NCBI GenBank assembly: GCA_037130425.1
Contig: JBAXTB010000003.1
Location: forward strand, 1-62,699
Reading direction: 5' to 3'
Length of the DNA: 62,699 nt
DNA from: M3007 sp037130425
GTDB taxonomy: Bacteria > Bacteroidota > Bacteroidia > Chitinophagales > Saprospiraceae
The first letter of the stretch is position 1, and every line of letters starts with the position of its first letter. Under the pieces are notes generated by a model. It was not told the origin of the DNA. It worked only from the letters and a program-made list of their open reading frames with translations, and ran no database searches. This document shows positions 43,386 to 51,501 of the stretch, one piece after another. Both the position numbers and the translations under genes were made by a program.

Positions 43386-43458
43386 TGACTCTGAGAGGAC
43401 TCGAACCTCTAACCTTCTGATCCGTAGTCAGATGCTCTATCCATTAAGCTACAGAGCC
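43386..43458 (-). tRNA. tRNA-Arg (anticodon ACG)
   Basis: On the minus strand the acceptor GGCTCTG pairs with CAGAGTC (one G-U), followed by discriminator A. The D arm contains AGCTTAATGGATAGAGC. The anticodon loop CTACGGA gives anticodon ACG, and the T arm is AGAGGTTCGAGTCCTCT. CCA is not encoded. The A34 would be converted to inosine to read CGU/CGC/CGA. Confidence 0.95.
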
Positions 43459-43481
43459 GTTAGCCCTTTGATTTCGGGGTG

Positions 43482-43513
43482 CAAAGATAAGCGCTGACAA
43501 AATTAAAATCCAA
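43482..43513 (-). promoter_or_regulatory. Promoter of tRNA-Arg
   Basis: On the minus strand TTGG and TATCTTTG are separated by 20 bp, matching the Bacteroidota TTG/TAnnTTTG pattern. It ends 24 bp before the mature tRNA 5' end. Confidence 0.6.
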
Positions 43514-43522
43514 GATAATTGC

Positions 43523-45190
43523 TTAAATTTTTCTAAATTTTCTTGAGGTCACATTTCGGCCTTTGTTTATAGCCATCACATAGATGCCGGCGGGCAGGTT
43601 ACTTACGTCCAAAGCGTAGTGATTTGCCTGAAATTCCTCCGGTTTCAGCTTCTTTTCGTACATTAATTGCCCCAACATGTTGAAAACCCGGAAATTATAG
43701 GTCTCAAAATTAGGGGTCTGATAAAACACGTCAAGCATGTTGCCATCGGTCGTGGTGCGCACCTCAAGGATGTCCAACGCGCCAACTACGCCGTCACAGA
43801 TGTCGCGCACGGCGTTGAGCGCGCGCGCGAGGTTCAAGTGCCCACCGGTGGTGGTAATACCTTGCAGCGTGGTATTAGGTTCTGTATGCTCTAAAATTGC
43901 ATCCCTTACGCGGCGCAGGCAAGAGACGGGGTTGGTGAGCGCGTCGCTGGTAAATACCCCGCATTTAAAGCTGTAGAGCAAGCCAACTGATCCGGTGACG
44001 TGCGGCGTTGCAGAAGAAGTGCCTCCTAATTTTCCGTAGCTCGGCGAATTGAGGCCGTTATTTGACGTTGTATAGGTATCCGTGCCGGGAGCGCCCAAGT
44101 CGATGGACGTGGCGCCATAGCCGGTGCTGGGCGCTTTTACAGCAAGTTTGGTGATATTGGTGACAGTCACCAAGAATTCACTGGTGCAACGGGTCGGCAT
44201 GTCGCCTTCCAATTCAACATTTACATTTTGGTTGGACGTTGCGGCCACGTTCAGGATGCCGTTTTGACCAAGCGAATCATATACGGCACACCATAGCGGA
44301 TGGTCTTCCGGTTTGGCGAAATCGATACCGAAAGAAGCGTTGGTTGCGACCACAAATGCGCCTTTTTTTCCATTCGTCTGGTTGTATGTTCTGCGCATTT
44401 TGTTGACATACTGGTAGGCGGCAATGATTTCATCTTCATATTCAACATTATACAGCCCCATCAGTTTGATGTTCCAATTCACGCCGCTGATACCGATCGT
44501 ATTGTTGCCGGCAGCCCCCATGATACCAGACACTCCGGTGCCGTGATTGCCGGGATTCGATGAACTGACTCCGTTATTATCGTCTTTGGTTCGAGGGTTC
44601 CAGCCGCCAAAATCATCTATATAACCATTGTGGTCGTCATCAATCTGGTTGTTCGGAATTTCGCCCCAGTTGTGCCATTGGTTTGGCGCGAGGTCGGGAT
44701 GTGAAAACAGGATTCCTTTTTCAAGGACAGCGATCACAATGGTGTCTCCGGCCGGTGTAAGACCGCCTGTGGAGGCATCCCAGGCTGTAGGCGCCTTAAT
44801 AAGCGTCATATCATCCTGTAGCGACCAGTTTGCATCGTTCGGCTCAAGGTCGCGGTCGGGTGCGCGGTGGTTGAATTGTGCGTGTTGCACGCCAGGGATG
44901 TTTGAAACCAATTGCAAGGCTGCCGCAGGGCTTGTTTTTATCGGGTCAAAACCGATTAAGTATATGTTCCAGTCTTCAGCAACTGTTTTTAGTAAACGCA
45001 GTTGGCAGCCAGAACGGTCTGAATTGTTGCACAGGTTTTGGATGTTGCCGTCAAACTGAACCAGTATTTCGCCAGGCTTCACTTCCGGGCCTTGGGTAAC
45101 ATCGGGTTTGTTACAAGGCTGAATGGTAAAGCCTTGATTGAAAGCGGGCGTAAGGAAAGATAGTAGTAGTACGGGAACTAAATATTTCAT
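43523..45190 (-). CDS. S8 subtilisin-like peptidase with T9SS sorting domain
   Basis: A 555-residue secreted protein: signal peptide MKYLVPVLLLSFLTPAFNQG, an inhibitor-like prodomain (about 30-125), the peptidase domain (about 130-470) and a T9SS type A tail (about 485-555: FRVFNMLGQLMYEKKL, LDVSNLPAGIYVMAINKG). The catalytic His is in NHGTGVSG (His216), the oxyanion Asn in ATNASFG and the Ser in GTSSATPHV (Ser392). At the catalytic Asp position the motif reads IVIAVLEKGILFSHPDL, so Glu157 replaces Asp. Exported by T9SS to the cell surface or medium; activity uncertain. Confidence 0.9.
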   Translation of the reverse strand: MKYLVPVLLLSFLTPAFNQGFTIQPCNKPDVTQGPEVKPGEILVQFDGNIQNLCNNSDRSGCQLRLLKTVAEDWNIYLIGFDPIKTSPAAALQLVSNIPGVQHAQFNHRAPDRDLEPNDANWSLQDDMTLIKAPTAWDASTGGLTPAGDTIVIAVLEKGILFSHPDLAPNQWHNWGEIPNNQIDDDHNGYIDDFGGWNPRTKDDNNGVSSSNPGNHGTGVSGIMGAAGNNTIGISGVNWNIKLMGLYNVEYEDEIIAAYQYVNKMRRTYNQTNGKKGAFVVATNASFGIDFAKPEDHPLWCAVYDSLGQNGILNVAATSNQNVNVELEGDMPTRCTSEFLVTVTNITKLAVKAPSTGYGATSIDLGAPGTDTYTTSNNGLNSPSYGKLGGTSSATPHVTGSVGLLYSFKCGVFTSDALTNPVSCLRRVRDAILEHTEPNTTLQGITTTGGHLNLARALNAVRDICDGVVGALDILEVRTTTDGNMLDVFYQTPNFETYNFRVFNMLGQLMYEKKLKPEEFQANHYALDVSNLPAGIYVMAINKGRNVTSRKFRKI

Positions 45191-45289
45191 GGGTTACTTT
45201 TTTGGCATGAATGCGTTTATAATAACTGTTTGGACTTCAAAGAAAAGGGTAAATTCGGGATTGAAAAAGGTCTTTGGGATTTTATTCCG

Positions 45290-46096
45290 CTAATTTTCAA
45301 CAAACGCTAAAATTTTCCATAAATGATCGAAATAAGGCGCGCTTTGTAACAAACGGCTGCCATACCAGGAAAACATTTCGCCATCGACAATAAGAATAGG
45401 TGTATTGGGGCAAATTTGTCTAAACTCGTCTACATGTTTTTGGGCAAAAGGATAAGGTTCAGAGGATAAAAAAATGGCATCCGGCTTGACTTCAGCCAGT
45501 GTTTCCAATTGAATTTCCGGGTATCGCTTCAAATGTCCGAAATTGTTTTCAAATCCGGCCAGGTTCAGCATTTCATGTATAAACGTGTTTCCAGCGGCCA
45601 CCATGTAGGGTTTGCGCCAAATAAAATAGGCAACGCGTGGTTTGTGTAAAGGGCGTTTTAGGGCGTAAAGTTCAAATAAACTTTCAATTTTCGTTGATAT
45701 TGCCTGGGCCTCAAGCGTTTTTCCGATTAAATGGCCGATTTGACTAATCATGTCTATTGCATCAGGCAGGCTGTTTACATCGCTTATCCAAACCGGGAAC
45801 TGCGCGGCAAGTTCGTTGATTTGCGCCGCTTCGTTTTCTTCCTTATTTCCAATAATTAAATCGGGTTGAAGCGAGATAATTTGGGGAATATTCAATGTTT
45901 TCGTTCCACCAATTTTACTTTTAGTCTGATACCACACTGTTGGATGGATACAAAATTTGGTAATACCAACAACATGTGCGTCAAGACCAAGGTCGAAAAG
46001 CAGCTCCGTTTGAGACGGGACAAGGGAAACAATGCGCTTTGGCGGAAGAACCGGCAGTTGCACCTTGCGCCCAATTTGGTCGGTACATTCCATCAT
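45290..46096 (-). CDS. Helical-backbone metal receptor / BtuF-like substrate-binding protein
   Basis: The 268-residue protein has the fold of cobalamin/haem/siderophore-binding proteins: RIVSLVPSQTELLFDLGLDAHVVGITKFC, ISLQPDLIIGNKEENEAAQI, VAYFIWRKPYMVAAGNTFIHEML, GFENNFG and LETLAEVKPDAIFLSSEPYPF. No signal peptide is seen, so the usual periplasmic role is doubtful unless it is exported otherwise; such leaderless forms are common in Bacteroidota. Its ATGATG start overlaps the TGA of rlmB, so the two are translationally coupled. Confidence 0.8.
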   Translation of the reverse strand: MMECTDQIGRKVQLPVLPPKRIVSLVPSQTELLFDLGLDAHVVGITKFCIHPTVWYQTKSKIGGTKTLNIPQIISLQPDLIIGNKEENEAAQINELAAQFPVWISDVNSLPDAIDMISQIGHLIGKTLEAQAISTKIESLFELYALKRPLHKPRVAYFIWRKPYMVAAGNTFIHEMLNLAGFENNFGHLKRYPEIQLETLAEVKPDAIFLSSEPYPFAQKHVDEFRQICPNTPILIVDGEMFSWYGSRLLQSAPYFDHLWKILAFVEN

Positions 46097-46830
46097 GGTT
46101 GAAGTCGTTGCCGGATTGCTTCGTACAACACGATACCGGCCGCTACACTGACGTTCAAAGAGTCGAAATCGGTTGCCTGGGGTATTTTAATTACCCGATC
46201 CGACATTTTGAGCAACTTCGGATGCACGCCTGTTCCTTCCGAACCCATCAAAATAGCGGTTGGCACATTAAAGTCTACTTCAAACAAGGGTTCGGCCCGA
46301 TCGGATAAAGCCGTTGCAACCACCTGAATACCAGACTGTTGCAACCATTCTACGGTAGAAAAAAGGCTGCGCACGCGCGAGATGCGGATGCGCGCGAGGG
46401 CGCCGGCGGAGGCTTTCATGGCGTCTTCATTGGCCGGCGCCGAACCCGATTGCGGGATCACGACCGAGTGGACGCCCATACATTCGGCAGAGCGGCATAT
46501 CGCGCCGAAATTGCGCACATCGCTCACACTATCAAGCAATAACAGCAAGGGTGACTGCCCTTGTTCGAATACAAAAGGAACGACGTCTTCAATGGATATG
46601 AACTCAATGATGGCTAAGTAAGCGGCCACGCCCTGGTGGTTCCCGCCCGCCAATTTGTTGAGTTTTTCTTTCGGCACCACCTGCAAGGGAATATCGTATT
46701 CCTTGGCAAGATGGCGTATTTCTTTTTCCAGTTCGCCCCGCACCCCCTGCTGGAAAAAAACTTTTTCGACCGCTTTGCCGGAGCGAATGGCTTCAACAAC
46801 CGGGTGATGGCCGTAAATTAAATTCGACAT
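46093..46830 (-). CDS. rlmB: 23S rRNA (guanosine(2251)-2'-O)-methyltransferase
   Basis: A SpoU/TrmH-type 2'-O-methyltransferase of 245 residues. The N-terminal substrate-binding domain (about 1-75) has IYGHHPVVEAIRSG and KLAGGNHQGVAAYL. The SPOUT domain has LLLLDSVSDVRNFGAICRSAECMG (motif 1, with the catalytic Arg and Asn), AILMGSEGTGV (motif 2) and IPQATDFDSLNVSVAAGIVLYEAIR (motif 3). Its stop overlaps the next gene's start by 4 bp. Confidence 0.92.
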   Translation of the reverse strand: MSNLIYGHHPVVEAIRSGKAVEKVFFQQGVRGELEKEIRHLAKEYDIPLQVVPKEKLNKLAGGNHQGVAAYLAIIEFISIEDVVPFVFEQGQSPLLLLLDSVSDVRNFGAICRSAECMGVHSVVIPQSGSAPANEDAMKASAGALARIRISRVRSLFSTVEWLQQSGIQVVATALSDRAEPLFEVDFNVPTAILMGSEGTGVHPKLLKMSDRVIKIPQATDFDSLNVSVAAGIVLYEAIRQRLQP

Positions 46831-46923
46831 AGACTGAGATTAAAATTTTAACTCCAAAGGTAGGGACTTCAAACGGATACGCAGGTTGAAATTCGAAAAC
46901 GTTCACATCAGTCAATATTTTCA

Positions 46924-46931
46924 TAACTTTG
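46924..46931 (+). promoter_or_regulatory. TAnnTTTG -7 element candidate
   Basis: TAACTTTG lies 57 bp before the ATG of the membrane protein at 46989. No convincing -33 element is seen. Confidence 0.35.
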
Positions 46932-46988
46932 CAGATCAAAGTTCTTTTGTCTTTACCGCCACCATTATTTACCGACCCTGTATTAAAT

Positions 46989-47633
46989 ATGTCGAATACG
47001 GAACAACAATTAGAACACCTTGCACAAATGCGCGCCCTGATGGAGCGCAGCACTCGTTTTTTGAGTTTGAGCGGATTATCGGGCGTTTGGGCGGGCTTTT
47101 GTGCCTTAGCGGGCGCTGCGACGATTTACCTTTGGTTGGATTTGGCCCCGTTTTCCGGTATGGAAGGCAATTATTACGAAAAAGCGATTCGGTTAAACAA
47201 TTGGGGCATGAACTACAAAGTTGTATTCATCCTCATAGCGATCACGGTGTTGCTTGCTGCGCTTGCGGGAGGTTTGTTTTTTACCGTCCGCAAAGCGCGC
47301 CGACAAGGTCAACGGGTGTGGGATGCAACTTCGCGCCGATTGTTGTGGGCAATGGCCTTACCTTTGGGCGCGGGCGGCGTCTTTTGTCTGGCGCTGCTGT
47401 ATTGGGGTTTGCCGGGTTTACTGGCGCCGACTACTTTGGTGTTTTACGGACTGGCTTTGGTAAACGGTTCAAAATTTACCCTGCGCGACGTAGAATTTTT
47501 GGGTTTTTCGGAAATTGTCCTCGGTTTGATCGGCATGTTCCTGCTTGGTTACGGCCTCGAACTTTGGTCGATTGGATTCGGACTGCTGCACATTGGTTAC
47601 GGAACCCGGATGTATCTTCGGTACGACCGTTGA
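46989..47633 (+). CDS. Multi-pass membrane protein paired with a winged-helix regulator
   Basis: A 214-residue protein starting MSNTEQQLEHLAQMRALMERSTRFLSLSGLSGVWAG. It has about six hydrophobic segments (GVWAGFCALAGAATIYLWL, VFILIAITVLLAALAGGLFF, MALPLGAGGVFCLALLYW, LLAPTTLVFYGLALVNG, IVLGLIGMFLLGYGLEL, WSIGFGLLHIGYGTRMYL). The start is the ATG at 46989; a longer frame is open upstream. Family name not known to me. The winged-helix gene follows after 36 bp, and such pairs recur in Bacteroidota. Confidence 0.75.
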   Translation: MSNTEQQLEHLAQMRALMERSTRFLSLSGLSGVWAGFCALAGAATIYLWLDLAPFSGMEGNYYEKAIRLNNWGMNYKVVFILIAITVLLAALAGGLFFTVRKARRQGQRVWDATSRRLLWAMALPLGAGGVFCLALLYWGLPGLLAPTTLVFYGLALVNGSKFTLRDVEFLGFSEIVLGLIGMFLLGYGLELWSIGFGLLHIGYGTRMYLRYDR

Positions 47634-47669
47634 TTTTAACGCACCTTAAACGTACTTAGCGGAAGCGCT

Positions 47670-47975
47670 GTGAAAAATATAATTACGCAACTCAATCCAG
47701 TCTTTGACCATCGAAACCGCTTAGGCATTATGTCTATTCTGGCGGTAAATGACTGGGTGGAATACGGTACCCTGAAAGAATTGTTAGAACTCACCGACGG
47801 CAACCTCGCCTCGCATTTAAAACCTTTAGAAGCAGCAGCATACGTAAGCGTCCGAAAACAATTTGTAGGCCGCCGCCCGCAGACGACCTATATGGTTACG
47901 GACAAAGGGAAGGAGGCGTTCAGGCTGCATTTGGATGCCTTGGAGGCTTTGTTGAAGTTGGGGAGAGATGAGTAA
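47670..47975 (+). CDS. Winged-helix DNA-binding protein
   Basis: A 101-residue single-domain regulator starting at GTG: LNPVFDHRNRLGIMSILAVNDWVEYGTLKELLELTDGNLASHLKPLEAAAYVSVRKQFVGRRPQTTYMVTDKGKEAF (in pieces). The helix-turn-helix is TLKELLELTDGNLASHLKPLE, and the wing is KQFVGRRPQTTYMVT. This matches the MarR/ArsR-like HTH_34 group. It probably controls the upstream membrane-protein gene with which it forms an operon. Confidence 0.85.
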   Translation: MKNIITQLNPVFDHRNRLGIMSILAVNDWVEYGTLKELLELTDGNLASHLKPLEAAAYVSVRKQFVGRRPQTTYMVTDKGKEAFRLHLDALEALLKLGRDE

Positions 47976-48061
47976 ACGCCCGGTTCAAGTGAGGCTGTAT
48001 TATAAGTCCTTTTTTAAGCAATTTGAGGATCGTTCACAAAGTATTATTCTGATGATCGAGC

Positions 48062-48121
48062 GTATTGTCGGGGTGACTGGGAGTCAACCCGACAATTAGG
48101 CGCGATCTCAACTTTTTATTT
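48062..48121 (+). repeat. 60-bp dispersed repeat with internal hairpin, copy 2
   Basis: Matches the minus strand of 1298-1357 at 51 of 60 positions. It abuts the long hairpin that starts at 48120. Confidence 0.75.
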
Positions 48122-48330
48122 CCGCCGCGCTGGGTCTTCACATCCCACACGCTCAATGCCTTGCCGCCGCGCTTGGTCGAGACACAAGCGCAACTTTCGT
48201 GAGTTGTTAAAAGTTATATACAATTGATTATGAATGCTTTAACATCGAGCGTTACGTGCGCTTGGTCATAAGACACAAGCGCGGCGGCAAGGCATTGAGC
48301 ATAGAATAAGGAAGACCAAGCAAGGCGGAA
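48120..48330. repeat. Long imperfect hairpin, CCGCCGCGCTTGG family, copy 1
   Basis: The left arm starts TTCCGCCGCGCTGGGTCTTC and includes CGCTCAATGCCTTGCCGCCG. The right arm includes CGGCGGCAAGGCATTGAG and ends GAAGACCAAGCAAGGCGGAA. The loop is AT-rich (about 48205-48240). Related arms occur at 56081-56348 and a fragment at 49246-49264. Confidence 0.8.
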
Positions 48331-48383
48331 GTCGGGTGTAACCCGACTGATAGCAGTCACAGGGTTGGAACCCTGCGCCAGCG
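48331..48383. repeat. GCGCAGGGTT palindrome family, right half
   Basis: GTCGGGTGTAACCCGAC, then ATAGCAGTCACAGGGTTGGA and CCTGCGCCAGCG. It equals the right half of the full palindrome at 57345-57463. Confidence 0.8.
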
Positions 48384-48430
48384 AGGTACAAAGACAGCAA
48401 AATCAAAAGACTAAAACCACAGGTTCGTTT

Positions 48431-48874
48431 TTATTCTTGTGTTTTAGCGAATTCTAACGCCTCAGAACGCAATTTGTTAATATTTGGATTGGGCATTTTA
48501 AATTTATCAACATAAAGTTCTTCAAATGCATCAAACAACAATTCGAAAAATCTTTCTAATGGCTTATCTTCATTTTGATAAGCATTGCAATTTATATGCA
48601 ATCCAAATGACTCAACTTTGTTCCTTGTGTCACGCGAAGGCCCCATTACTTTGTAGTCTGTATCTATGAGGTCTGTAACTACGGGCATAATGAACAAATC
48701 CCAAACTTTATATTTATCGGGATGTAGCCTGTTTAATTCTTTTTTAAACGCGTCATAAACAAATGAGCTACACTCTTCGGAAGTAACATATTTGAGCTGG
48801 TTCTTAGGAACAAAGTAGTTGATTCCACTTGAACCAATACTTACCTTTTCTATTTCACTATTTTCTTTTTTCAT
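48431..48874 (-). CDS. Truncated copy of the SUKH-domain protein (N-terminal domain only)
   Basis: A 147-residue product whose first 126 or so residues are identical to those of the protein at 56360-57292, starting MKKENSEIEKVSIGSSGINYF. The underlying DNA (48437-48927) matches 56855-57345 with no gaps, and all of the few differences lie in the first 70 bp at the junction. It ends EFAKTQE where the full copy runs on into the SUKH domain, so the immunity-type domain is missing. It may be a remnant of a cassette exchange or a functional stand-alone domain. The N-terminal domain's family is not recognised. Confidence 0.8.
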   Translation of the reverse strand: MKKENSEIEKVSIGSSGINYFVPKNQLKYVTSEECSSFVYDAFKKELNRLHPDKYKVWDLFIMPVVTDLIDTDYKVMGPSRDTRNKVESFGLHINCNAYQNEDKPLERFFELLFDAFEELYVDKFKMPNPNINKLRSEALEFAKTQE

Positions 48875-48977
48875 TGTTCAGATATTTTGTTTAATGTTTG
48901 AAGAATATCAACTTCACATTCTACTCCCAAAATTCCCCCGCCAGCGAGCTTGTTCGGCTACCCAGATGCAACGCCCC

Positions 48978-49002
48978 ATTCGATATTCGTTATTCCCCTG
49001 TT
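48978..49002. repeat. Degenerate ATATTCGATATTC repeat
   Basis: CATTCGATATTCGTTATTCC follows GCAACGCCC, as in the copy at 57505-57544. Confidence 0.55.
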
Positions 49003-49073
49003 AGGGGTGTACGGTGGATTTTCAAACAAGGCTTTTCAAATCAACGTACCATTGTCAAGATGCCAAGCCTGAC

Positions 49074-49194
49074 GCTTGTCATGCTGTAGTTTACGGAGGC
49101 AACTACACAAACCAAGATTTTTCGGGTGTCTTGCAAATATTTCCGCTTAGCCGGGCTTGTGTAGATGTCTCCACTGCGTTCCGACATGACAAGC
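49074..49194. repeat. Palindromic dispersed repeat, CTTGTCATG family, copy 3
   Basis: Begins GCTTGTCATGCTGTAGTTTA and ends TCCGACATGACAAGC, with CAACTACACAAACC and GGGCTTGTGTAGATGTC as inner arms. At 121 bp it has the same layout as copy 1, 46 kb away. Confidence 0.85.
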
Positions 49195-49267
49195 GTTGGA
49201 CTGGTTTTTCAGGTAGTAATGGAAATATCGAGCAAAATAAATCCTTCTGCCGCGCTGGGTCTTCTCC

Positions 49268-49298
49268 GCAGTCACAGGGTTCCATCCCTCCGCCAGCG
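49268..49298. repeat. GCGCAGGGTT palindrome family, short end fragment
   Basis: GCAGTCACAGGGTTCCATCC followed by CTCCGCCAGCG, a degenerate copy of the right-hand end of the palindrome. Confidence 0.55.
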
Positions 49299-49351
49299 AG
49301 ATGCCTGTGATCTTCTCATCTCTAAGGCCCGCTGTAAATCCCGACAAATGC

Positions 49352-50428
49352 TTAGTGCCCATAAAACCCCGACCGCACCCACACCAAAAGCGCCTCAATC
49401 CGCCCTTTATCCGGTTGCGCCGGCAGGGTACATTGCGCAAAAGACGCCTCAATGCGTTTCATTTTTGCCTCCGCCATTGCAATCAACTCGTCGTATGTAA
49501 AAGCGCCGCTGCGGATTTCCAGCAGTTCGGCGCGGTTGGGCCGCCGCACGTTTAACACGCCTTGTTCCAGGATTTCAATGGCTGTATCAAGCAGGCGAAT
49601 GGTGTGCATCATGTTTTTGGCGTCGTAGTTTTTGCCGTGCGCCACCGTGTTTTTGTAGCGGTCTTCGTTGCGGTTGCTCAGCCATTCCTGGTACTCGCGG
49701 AATTCGCGGCAATGGATGGCGTAAGCGTCCTTGTTAAATGCCATGATCCCGGCAGGCTCCATGCCTTTGGGAATGCTGCTCAGGGCCACCTCGTTGGCGT
49801 TTTCCTTTTGAATGATGCCGGAAAATCCGAGCGTGTCCGTGTTATCATAAAACAAGGCGTACACATCGCGCATGTTCGGAATAGCCGCCAAACCGCAGCG
49901 CTCGGCCTGCCAATCGCGTTGTTCCAGCCATTGCTGCACTGGCATAGATCCTTGTTTTTCAGCCAGGTAGCAAAAATCGAAAGGCGTTTTACGCGCAGGC
50001 GGCATGGGCTGGTTTATTTTTTTATTCAAGCCCCGCGCCCGTTTTACCTGCGTAAAGGCAAATCCGGCAAAACTGTCTTTGCACAATTTTGATAAAAAAC
50101 TTTCCTGCCGAAATACCTCAAACAGCGGATGACAAAACAACACACAATCCTCAGGTGAGGCCAGCATTTCCAGAATACCGGGGTTGTTTTTGTACAACAG
50201 TTCGGCAAAACGCCGCAGTTCGTAATACACCTCGTCGTTTTTTTCATTAGATACCTGATCCACGTAATCAAGTCCGTAAAACTGCGCTTCGGGCAACACA
50301 AATACCCCCTTCAGATCGGTGTCCGAAGTGGGTAAATCCGTGCCGTAAGCCCGGCTGCCACTGATACATTCGAACAGCAGCATCCCTTGGTCTTTTATTT
50401 CCTGTATTGTGATCATGCGTTCAGACAT
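49352..50428 (-). CDS. RlaP-like nucleotidyltransferase A
   Basis: RlaP-type (DNA polymerase beta superfamily) nucleotidyltransferases occur in RNA-repair operons with diverse RNA ligases. The 358-residue protein has the active site FECISGSRAYGTDLPTSDTDLKGVFV, with Gly24-Ser25 and the metal-binding pair Asp36-x-Asp38. It continues VYYELRRFAELLYKNNPGILEML and a helical C-terminal half. Its start overlaps the 3' end of the second nucleotidyltransferase gene by 16 bp, so the two are translationally coupled. No ligase is visible nearby. Confidence 0.8.
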   Translation of the reverse strand: MSERMITIQEIKDQGMLLFECISGSRAYGTDLPTSDTDLKGVFVLPEAQFYGLDYVDQVSNEKNDEVYYELRRFAELLYKNNPGILEMLASPEDCVLFCHPLFEVFRQESFLSKLCKDSFAGFAFTQVKRARGLNKKINQPMPPARKTPFDFCYLAEKQGSMPVQQWLEQRDWQAERCGLAAIPNMRDVYALFYDNTDTLGFSGIIQKENANEVALSSIPKGMEPAGIMAFNKDAYAIHCREFREYQEWLSNRNEDRYKNTVAHGKNYDAKNMMHTIRLLDTAIEILEQGVLNVRRPNRAELLEIRSGAFTYDELIAMAEAKMKRIEASFAQCTLPAQPDKGRIEALLVWVRSGFYGH

Positions 50429-51189
50429 TTGCGGAAAAAGGCGTTCAGCGGCGCCGGATCGGGATGGTGATTGCCGTCGAGACCCGAAGCGATGTCCTTG
50501 CAGCGTTGCATTTCCGATTCGATAAATACTTGTATTTCAGGGATTAATGGAATGATATGGCCTTCTACGGCTTGCTCTTTTTCAGCCCAAAGCCGGTTGA
50601 TGGCCGCCAGTAAATCCGGCGGATCAGACAAACGTTTGAGCAGCGGCGCAAATTCCATCGGCGGCACCGTTCCCAAATCAGCCGTCCAGGACGCTGCCAA
50701 CAGGGGCCGCAGGATGTAAAAGTATTTTTTGATCTTGATATGCCCGTCCGAGATCCCGCTCTGGATGCTGTTGTGGCAGATGCCCAAATAATGGTGGATC
50801 AGCGCCCGCGGACTGGCGAATTGTGGCGCCAAGGCCCAAAGCGCATCCCGGAAGCCCGCTTGCTCCATATACAAGTACGGCGATTGCAGCCACTCGAAAG
50901 GCGTGGCATTGGAACGGCGCAGCAAGGCCAGCAATTTGCGCAAGTCCCAGCCGCTGAAATCCAGCAGTTCGCCGTCCACGGTAATCATTTGCGTGATGCT
51001 GTCCTGCGGTTCGTTGATGGCGAGGTAGCGCTCCTGCGGATGCACGAAGACGAAACGGATGTCGAAATCGCTGTCGGGCGAGGCAAATCCCCAGCCGCGA
51101 CTGCCGGTTTCGCAGGCGTAGAGGATGCGCACGTCGTGGGCGCGCGCGAGATCGTTGAGTTGGGTAAGGATTTGTGTGGTCATGGTCAT
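50413..51189 (-). CDS. RlaP-like nucleotidyltransferase B
   Basis: A 258-residue protein from the ATG at 51189 (MTMTTQILTQLNDLARAHDVRILYACETGSRGWGFASPDSDFDIRFVFVH, in pieces). The active site GSRGWGFASPDSDFDIRF has Gly29-Ser30 and Asp41-x-Asp43, followed by LLDFSGWDLRKLLALLRRSNATPFEWLQSP. It shares the RlaP/YcgL-like pattern with protein A but is clearly diverged and shorter. It precedes gene A in the operon. Upstream lies a large hairpin repeat, then the primase-like gene on the same strand. Confidence 0.82.
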   Translation of the reverse strand: MTMTTQILTQLNDLARAHDVRILYACETGSRGWGFASPDSDFDIRFVFVHPQERYLAINEPQDSITQMITVDGELLDFSGWDLRKLLALLRRSNATPFEWLQSPYLYMEQAGFRDALWALAPQFASPRALIHHYLGICHNSIQSGISDGHIKIKKYFYILRPLLAASWTADLGTVPPMEFAPLLKRLSDPPDLLAAINRLWAEKEQAVEGHIIPLIPEIQVFIESEMQRCKDIASGLDGNHHPDPAPLNAFFRKCLNA

Positions 51190-51501
51190 TTTATGGTTGG
51201 TAAAGGGGAAGTATTGTGTTTTGTTCGTTTTTTTATTGCGATGTTTTGAGTCGTCTGAAAATTCCCGAAGGGAATATATGTTTATAGATGTTGGCCCTGC
51301 GTTTTTCCCAATCCTGAAAGGATTGTATGTAAAATATATACGGCGTAAAATGTTCCTCAACACATACAATCCTTTCAGGATTGGGAACGCTTAACCATCA
51401 ACGTAGCTATAAACATATAATCCCTTCGGGATTTTTTTTAAAAAAAAACATCAATCATTTGTTTTTTAATTGTTTAAAATTTAAATATAATTATAATGTA
51501 T
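51190..51501. other. Gap filled by a large hairpin repeat
   Basis: Most of this 312-bp region is the inverted repeat at 51258-51434. The rest is AT-rich. Confidence 0.6.
51258..51434. repeat. Large hairpin of TCCCGAAGGGA and ATCCTGAAAGGAT units
   Basis: The left arm carries TTCCCGAAGGGAATATATG, TTTATAGATGTTGG and CCCAATCCTGAAAGGATTG. The right arm mirrors them (CAATCCTTTCAGGATTGGG, CATCAACGTAGCTATAAA, CATATAATCCCTTCGGGAT). Each arm contains its own mini-hairpins, so several folds are possible. It is related in style to the GCCCTGAAAGGGC repeats. Confidence 0.8.

Larger units (their letters stand above)
47976..48430. other. Gene-free repeat cluster downstream of cassette 1
   Basis: Contains, in order, the second copy of the 60-bp repeat (48062-48121), a long hairpin (48120-48330) and a half palindrome (48331-48383). 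No gene is supported. Confidence 0.7.
48875..49351. other. Gene-free gap with four repeat families
   Basis: Holds a degenerate ATATTCGATATTC copy (48978-49002), the third CTTGTCATG palindrome (49074-49194), a fragment of the CCGCCGCGC arm (49246-49264) and a partial GCGCAGGGTT-type end (49268-49298). No gene is supported. Confidence 0.7.
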
